A stretch of DNA of 64,000 nt, from assembly GCA_023423275.1 (NCBI GenBank), contig JAFAFW010000018.1, positions 29,561-93,560 on the forward strand, in the 5' to 3' direction. Positions 60,307 through 64,000 of the stretch are shown piece after piece. Origin of the DNA: Pseudomonadota bacterium. GTDB lineage: Bacteria > Pseudomonadota > Alphaproteobacteria > Rhizobiales > Hyphomicrobiaceae. Each line of letters starts with the position of its first letter. Positions within the stretch are counted from its first letter, which is position 1. The translations under genes were made by a program, and so were the position numbers. The notes under the pieces are model-generated. The model had not been told where the DNA came from. It worked only from the letters and a program-made list of their open reading frames with translations, and searched no databases.

Positions 60307-61134
60307 ATGGCGATCGACTACGAGGTGGAATACGACAATCGCAGTCGCGTCCCCGAGCATCCGGGCATCGTCGCACGGTGGTTGGAGGCTTCCGCCCGCG
60401 TGCGTGCCACCGGGCCATGCGATCTGGACCTCTCTTACGGCAAAGCGGATCGTCATCGCTACGATCTGTTCCACCCCACGGATGAAGCACCGGACGCACC
60501 GGTCGTCGTCTACATCCACGGAGGCTACTGGCAGCGCGGCGATCGCAAGGATTACAGCTTTATCGCTGAGGAACTCGTCAATCGCGGTGCGATCGTCGCC
60601 GTACCGTCTTACACGCTCTGCCCCGAGGCCACGGTGGCGGAGATCATCAACGAGATGCGGGCGTTTCTGGTCGCCCTTTGGAGCAGGACTCAGAGACGTG
60701 CCGTCGTCGTCGGACATTCGGCAGGGGGCCATCTCGCGGCGGCCATGTTGGCGACGGACTGGCCTAGCCTGCGCGATGTACCGGCCGATCTCGTGCGGGC
60801 GGCCTATTCGATCAGCGGCGTGTTCGAACTGGAGCCGCTCATTCCAACCAGTCTGAACGTGGCGCTGCGTCTGTCCTCGGGGACCGCCCGCAAGGCCAGC
60901 CCGCTGCTCTGGCCGTCACCACGTCCGGGAAGCTCGTTCGTTGCCGCGGTCGGTGGGGCTGAAAGCAGCGAGTTTCTGCGTCAAAGCCTGGACATTGCCA
61001 GGGCGTGGTACGCGGCTGGCGTCAATGCCGAGCGTGTCGTGGTGCCGGACGCCAACCATTTCACCATCGTCGACGAAATCGCGCGTCCGGGCAGCCCGAT
61101 GGTGGAGCGGATCCTCAAGTTGGCCCTCGCCTGA
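60307..61134 (+). CDS. Alpha/beta hydrolase (kynurenine-formamidase-like subgroup)
   Basis: A 275-residue esterase/amidase. The HGGYW oxyanion motif appears in VVYIHGGYWQRGDRKDY, the nucleophile Ser in VVGHSAGGHLAAAML, and the terminal His in VPDANHFTIVDEI. The HGGYWQ...GHSAGG arrangement is that of bacterial arylformamidase-like hydrolases, though KynA/KynU partners are absent. It is the last gene of the LtnD-GMC-hydrolase group and converges on a small minus-strand gene only three bases away. Confidence 0.85.
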   Translation: MAIDYEVEYDNRSRVPEHPGIVARWLEASARVRATGPCDLDLSYGKADRHRYDLFHPTDEAPDAPVVVYIHGGYWQRGDRKDYSFIAEELVNRGAIVAVPSYTLCPEATVAEIINEMRAFLVALWSRTQRRAVVVGHSAGGHLAAAMLATDWPSLRDVPADLVRAAYSISGVFELEPLIPTSLNVALRLSSGTARKASPLLWPSPRPGSSFVAAVGGAESSEFLRQSLDIARAWYAAGVNAERVVVPDANHFTIVDEIARPGSPMVERILKLALA

Positions 61135-61137
61135 AAG

Positions 61138-61527
61138 CTACCGGCGTCTCGGAAACAGCCGCGACAGAAGCTTCGGATCGCCGGTCAGACCGAGAGGCTG
61201 AACATTGGCGTGATCGACCTCCCTGAGAGCCGTGCCGAGAGCCAGAACGGCCTTTTCCATGCCACGTAAACGCTGCAGGTCGCGCTGAATGAAAGCCAGG
61301 GTATCGCGCATCGTCGCCAGATCAATACCCGGGCGCCGGGGCTTGCCATTGGGAGCTCTGAACACGGCCGTCACCTCTCCGTTGCATCCGACCCGAACGT
61401 CTGCGTCCGGTGGTCGATGGGCAGGTGGCAAGAAGCGGACCAGCGAAGCCACGGGCTTTTCGCGGGACGGCGTCCCAGGAACGGACCGGGTGGCGTTGGC
61501 GCTTGGGGCAGTTCGTCCCGGATTCAT
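61138..61527 (-). CDS. Hypothetical protein coupled to ubiG
   Basis: A 129-residue protein whose ATG overlaps the ubiG stop by four bases (ATGA), so it should be translated after ubiG. It has a Pro/Arg/Ser-rich first half and a second half with a helical, heptad-like segment (TMRDTLAFIQRDLQRLRGME). I do not recognise a family. The longest open frame here runs upstream across ubiG to 61878, but that portion is an out-of-frame shadow of ubiG. Its function is unknown. Confidence 0.5.
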   Translation of the reverse strand: MNPGRTAPSANATRSVPGTPSREKPVASLVRFLPPAHRPPDADVRVGCNGEVTAVFRAPNGKPRRPGIDLATMRDTLAFIQRDLQRLRGMEKAVLALGTALREVDHANVQPLGLTGDPKLLSRLFPRRR

Positions 61528-62297
61528 GCAGCCGGTAATGGCTTGGCTGCCGCCGCCATGTAGTTGACGTCGATATCCGAGCCGAGGGTCCACCGGTCGC
61601 TGAAGGGGCTGTAGACGAGACCTTCGAACGCGGGTGGTTGCAGGCCGGCGGATCCGCAGTAGCGGGCCATCTCGTCGGGCGTCACGAACCGGTCCCATTG
61701 ATGCGTGCCAGCGGGCAACCAGCGCAGCACGTATTCCGCACCCACGATGGCCAGAGCGAACGCCTTCAAGGTGCGGTTGATGGTGGAAAGGATGAGCAGC
61801 CCGCCAGGGCGCACGAGCTGTGTACAGGTGGCGATGAACGCTCCTGGGTCCGGCACGTGCTCCACGACCTCGAGGCAAACGACCGCATCGAAGGTTTCGC
61901 CCGCTTCAACCAAATCCTCGGCGCGGCACGAGCGATAGTTAATGTCGAGCCCCTGCGGTTCGGCGTGCTGGCGGGCGGCTGCGATATTCTCGGACGCCGG
62001 GTCGATGCCGGTCACGCTGGCGCCGAGGCGTGCGAGCGGCTCGGAGATCAATCCGCCGCCGCACCCGATGTCGAGAATCCGAAGAGCCGCCAAGGGTCGA
62101 AGGCCTTGTTCCGGCAACGAAAAATGCCTCGCCAATCGATCCCGGAGAAAGGCCAGCCGAGCCGGTCCGATTTTATGGAGCGGACGGAATTCGCCGTCCG
62201 GATCCCACCATGCACCGGCAAGGCGTGCGAAACGGTCAACTTCGCCGGGGTCGAGAGTATCTGCCATAGGGCTGGCGCTGGGGCTGGTCATGGCCAT
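61524..62297 (-). CDS. ubiG: Ubiquinone biosynthesis O-methyltransferase
   Basis: It O-methylates ubiquinone precursors with S-adenosylmethionine, using two different steps of the ring pathway. The 257-residue protein has the UbiG N-terminus DPGEVDRFARLAGAWWDPDG, SAM motif I ILDIGCGGGLISEPLA, the LEVVEHV motif and LILSTINRTLKAFALAI typical of UbiG. An alternative ATG ten codons inside the chosen start is possible. It is divergent from lysC, and its stop overlaps the small downstream gene. Confidence 0.95.
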   Translation of the reverse strand: MAMTSPSASPMADTLDPGEVDRFARLAGAWWDPDGEFRPLHKIGPARLAFLRDRLARHFSLPEQGLRPLAALRILDIGCGGGLISEPLARLGASVTGIDPASENIAAARQHAEPQGLDINYRSCRAEDLVEAGETFDAVVCLEVVEHVPDPGAFIATCTQLVRPGGLLILSTINRTLKAFALAIVGAEYVLRWLPAGTHQWDRFVTPDEMARYCGSAGLQPPAFEGLVYSPFSDRWTLGSDIDVNYMAAAAKPLPAA

Positions 62298-62487
62298 GAT
62301 TTCGTCTCCCTATCGCCAGGGTTGTCAAGCACACGGGCGAGGTTCTGTTGCGGCCTCCCGGCGTTATCGTTATGAGTACGCCGCGATCGGGGCAGCCCCG
62401 CGATGAACCAGAGGAGGATGCCGGTCGTCTTCGTGTGCGATCCGCGCGTGCGGATGCTCATACGGTGACGGTCGGGACGGTCAGCGC

Positions 62488-63753
62488 ATGGCAATCGTGG
62501 TAATGAAATTCGGCGGCACGTCCGTCGCGAACGTGGAGCGCATTCGCAACGTCGCGCGCCACGTCAAACGCGAGGTCGATGCTGGCAATCAGGTCGCCGT
62601 GGTGGTTTCCGCGATGGCAGGCTCGACCAACCAGCTAGTCGGTTGGGTGCGTGAAGCCTCGCTGCTGCATGACGCGCGCGAGTATGACGCCGTGGTCGCC
62701 TCCGGCGAACAGGTGACCGCCGGCCTGTTGGCGATTGTCCTGCAATCGATCGGCGTGCCTGCGCGGTCCTGGCAAGGCTGGCAGTTGCCGATCCTTACCG
62801 ATAACGCTCATGGCGCGGCCCGCATCATGGAAGTACGGGCGGACGAGATCAAAAAGCGGCTCTCGCAGGGCGAGGTGGCCGTGATCACGGGCTTCCAGGG
62901 CATCGAGCCGGAGCGGCAGCGGATCGCGACTCTTGGCCGGGGCGGTTCCGATACCAGTGCGGTTGCCATCGCCATCGCGCTCGGCGCGGACGTCTGCGAC
63001 ATCTATACGGATGTCGATGGCGTCTACACCTCGGACCCGCGGATCGTTCCGCAGGCGAAACGGATGCCGAAGGTGTCCTACGAGGAGATGCTTGAGATGG
63101 CGTCGCTCGGCTCCAAAGTGCTACAGACACGCTCGGTCGAGCTGGCAATGGTTTACCGCATGCGCACCCGCGTGCTGTCGAGCTTTGCGGCTCCCGAGGC
63201 GATCGAGCCGGTTCGCGGCGGCACCACTTGGCAGGATATCGGCACAATCGTTTGCGACGAGGAAGAGATCGTGGAAAGTCAGGTCGTCAGTGGGATCGCC
63301 TACGCGAAGGACGAGGCGAAAATCACGATCATGAACGTCGCCGATAAACCCGGCGTTGCCGCGAGCGTGTTCGGTCCGCTCGCAAAAGCGAACATCAACG
63401 TCGACATGATCGTCCAGAACCTCTCGGCGGATGGCAAACGTACCGACATGACGTTTACCGTCGGCTCGTCGGAGCTTCCGCGGGCGCTGGAAGTCCTTCG
63501 TGAAGCTGAGAAAAATATCGGCTATAGCGAAGTGAAGAGTTCGGCCGATGTGGTGAAGGTTTCGGTGATCGGCGTGGGCATGCGAAGCCATGCCGGCGTT
63601 GCCGCGGATATGTTCAAGGCGCTGTCCGATAAGGGCATCAACATCCTGGCGATCACTACGTCTGAGATAAAAATCAGCGTGCTGATCCACTCGGACTATG
63701 CCGAACTCGCCGTGCGGACCTTGCATACGCTTTACGGTCTCGACAAGGATTGA
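62488..63753 (+). CDS. lysC: Aspartate kinase
   Basis: The first step of lysine, threonine and methionine synthesis: phosphorylation of aspartate. The 421 residues match the type II enzyme with a kinase domain (VMKFGGTSVANVERIRNVA, GRGGSDTSAVAIAIALGA, IYTDVDGVYTSDPRI) followed by two ACT domains for feedback control (ITIMNVADKPGVAASVFGPL and VSVIGVGMRSHAGVAADMF). The ATG at 62488 gives MAIVVMKFGGTS, as usual. In alphaproteobacteria it lies between ubiG and ptsP as here. A weak hairpin follows its stop. Confidence 0.97.
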   Translation: MAIVVMKFGGTSVANVERIRNVARHVKREVDAGNQVAVVVSAMAGSTNQLVGWVREASLLHDAREYDAVVASGEQVTAGLLAIVLQSIGVPARSWQGWQLPILTDNAHGAARIMEVRADEIKKRLSQGEVAVITGFQGIEPERQRIATLGRGGSDTSAVAIAIALGADVCDIYTDVDGVYTSDPRIVPQAKRMPKVSYEEMLEMASLGSKVLQTRSVELAMVYRMRTRVLSSFAAPEAIEPVRGGTTWQDIGTIVCDEEEIVESQVVSGIAYAKDEAKITIMNVADKPGVAASVFGPLAKANINVDMIVQNLSADGKRTDMTFTVGSSELPRALEVLREAEKNIGYSEVKSSADVVKVSVIGVGMRSHAGVAADMFKALSDKGINILAITTSEIKISVLIHSDYAELAVRTLHTLYGLDKD

Positions 63754-63760
63754 CCAAGGC

Positions 63761-63779
63761 CGACCGGATCACCGGGTCG
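63761..63779 (+). terminator. Weak hairpin after lysC
   Basis: CGACCGG-ATCA-CCGGGTCG pairs with a single bulged G, followed by CTTTG. It begins eight bases after the lysC stop. The T-run is short. Confidence 0.3.
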
Positions 63780-63869
63780 CTTTGTGCTATAGGGTTTCGG
63801 GTTGGGCGTTGGCACCCGTCGGTCAGCCAGCTTGGCCGTCCCACGATCATGAACTGAGCGGCAGCCGCC

Positions 63870-64000
63870 ATGCAGACGCGACGCGGAGACGATCCGCGCA
63901 CATTACAGACCGAACCGGCGCTGCGTGTCATCATGCGGCGCCTTCGGGAAATCATGGCCGAGCCCGGCGATGGCCAATCGCGGCTCGACAAGATCGTGCG
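63870..64000 (+). CDS. ptsP: PtsP (enzyme I-Ntr), N-terminal fragment
   Basis: The window ends 43 codons into this gene. The reading begins MQTRRGDDPRTLQTEPALRV and continues MRRLREIMAEPGDGQSRLDKIV, matching the start of the GAF domain of PtsP, the PEP-dependent kinase of the nitrogen phosphotransfer system. Its position directly after lysC is the usual alphaproteobacterial order. The catalytic PEP-binding part lies outside the window. Confidence 0.82.
   Translation, partial: MQTRRGDDPRTLQTEPALRVIMRRLREIMAEPGDGQSRLDKIV

Noticed and set aside
61528..61878. Upstream part of a 246-codon minus-strand frame overlapping ubiG
   Set aside because: It is out of frame with ubiG and Arg-rich; only the part from the ATG at 61527 makes sense as a gene.
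1..64000. CRISPR arrays, tRNA/rRNA genes, prophage or transposon genes
   Set aside because: I saw no regularly spaced direct repeats, no tRNA-like cloverleaf stretches and no integrase, transposase or phage structural proteins among the coding regions.

Overview
The window is a GC-rich chromosomal segment that reads as an alphaproteobacterium, most likely order Hyphomicrobiales (Rhizobiales). This rests on the conserved runs purN-purM / DUF2066 / pgsA-like / AI-2E permease / hda / ppk / ppx on the left and ubiG / lysC / ptsP on the right. Dense GTG/TTG starts, HWE/HisKA_2 histidine kinases, a LysR-DUF1127 pair and Tat-exported PhoX agree. The genus cannot be fixed from sequence alone. I saw no rRNA, tRNA, CRISPR array, transposase, integrase or phage gene.

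Layout. 1-10.2 kb is a core block: a cytochrome P450 cut by the window edge, purine synthesis (purM-purN), a DUF2066 exported protein, a CDP-alcohol phosphatidyltransferase, an AI-2E-type permease overlapping hda (replication-initiation control), then polyphosphate kinase and exopolyphosphatase. 10.2-12.4 kb holds a CbpA/DnaJ-like cochaperone, an unusual bactofilin joined to a cadherin-like/CSPG repeat, and a small exported cysteine-containing protein. 12.6-15.3 kb is an otnK-otnC-SDR operon for four-carbon acid sugars. A GAF/HisKA_2 kinase follows.

16.9-20.5 kb (minus) is module A: Ldh2-type oxidoreductase, RraA-family protein, D-2-hydroxyacid dehydrogenase, HpcH/HpaI aldolase. 20.7-29.8 kb carries an acyl-CoA dehydrogenase, methylglyoxal synthase, a VOC protein, a creatininase-family amidohydrolase, and a MarR-headed operon (oligopeptide-type binding protein, Ntn asparaginase, SDR) followed by an FAD monooxygenase. 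A perfect 16-bp palindrome precedes marR, and its 10-bp core recurs just before the monooxygenase. 29.7-35.5 kb has a PAS/HWE kinase, a LysR relic, DUF1127 divergent from LysR, an SDR, a glutamine amidotransferase and a DinB-fold protein. 35.6-39.3 kb is module B: an orphan DctP-type binding protein followed by HpaI, 2-hydroxyacid dehydrogenase and RraA, the same three families as module A in the opposite order.

39.5-46.8 kb contains a small membrane protein, PhoX, and a three-gene 2-oxoacid oxidoreductase in which a GltD-like flavo-Fe-S protein precedes the alpha and beta subunits. 46.9-52.5 kb is a sugar-acid-type operon (DapA-family enzyme, TAXI-TRAP binding protein and fused permease, IlvD/Edd dehydratase). 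52.6-61.1 kb has a thioredoxin-fold/NhaA fusion, a fumarylacetoacetate-hydrolase-family enzyme, two alpha/beta hydrolases, an M20 amidohydrolase, an LtnD-like dehydrogenase and a GMC oxidoreductase. 61.1-64 kb returns to core genes: a small ORF overlapping ubiG, then lysC and the start of ptsP.

Taken together, 12.6-61.1 kb is a roughly 48-kb accessory catabolic region between core loci. It is rich in uptake receptors and in enzymes that oxidise, dehydrate, retro-aldol cleave or hydrolyse hydroxy/oxo acids and amides, feeding pyruvate, triose phosphate and 2-oxoacids to central metabolism. Substrates are inferred from family membership only.
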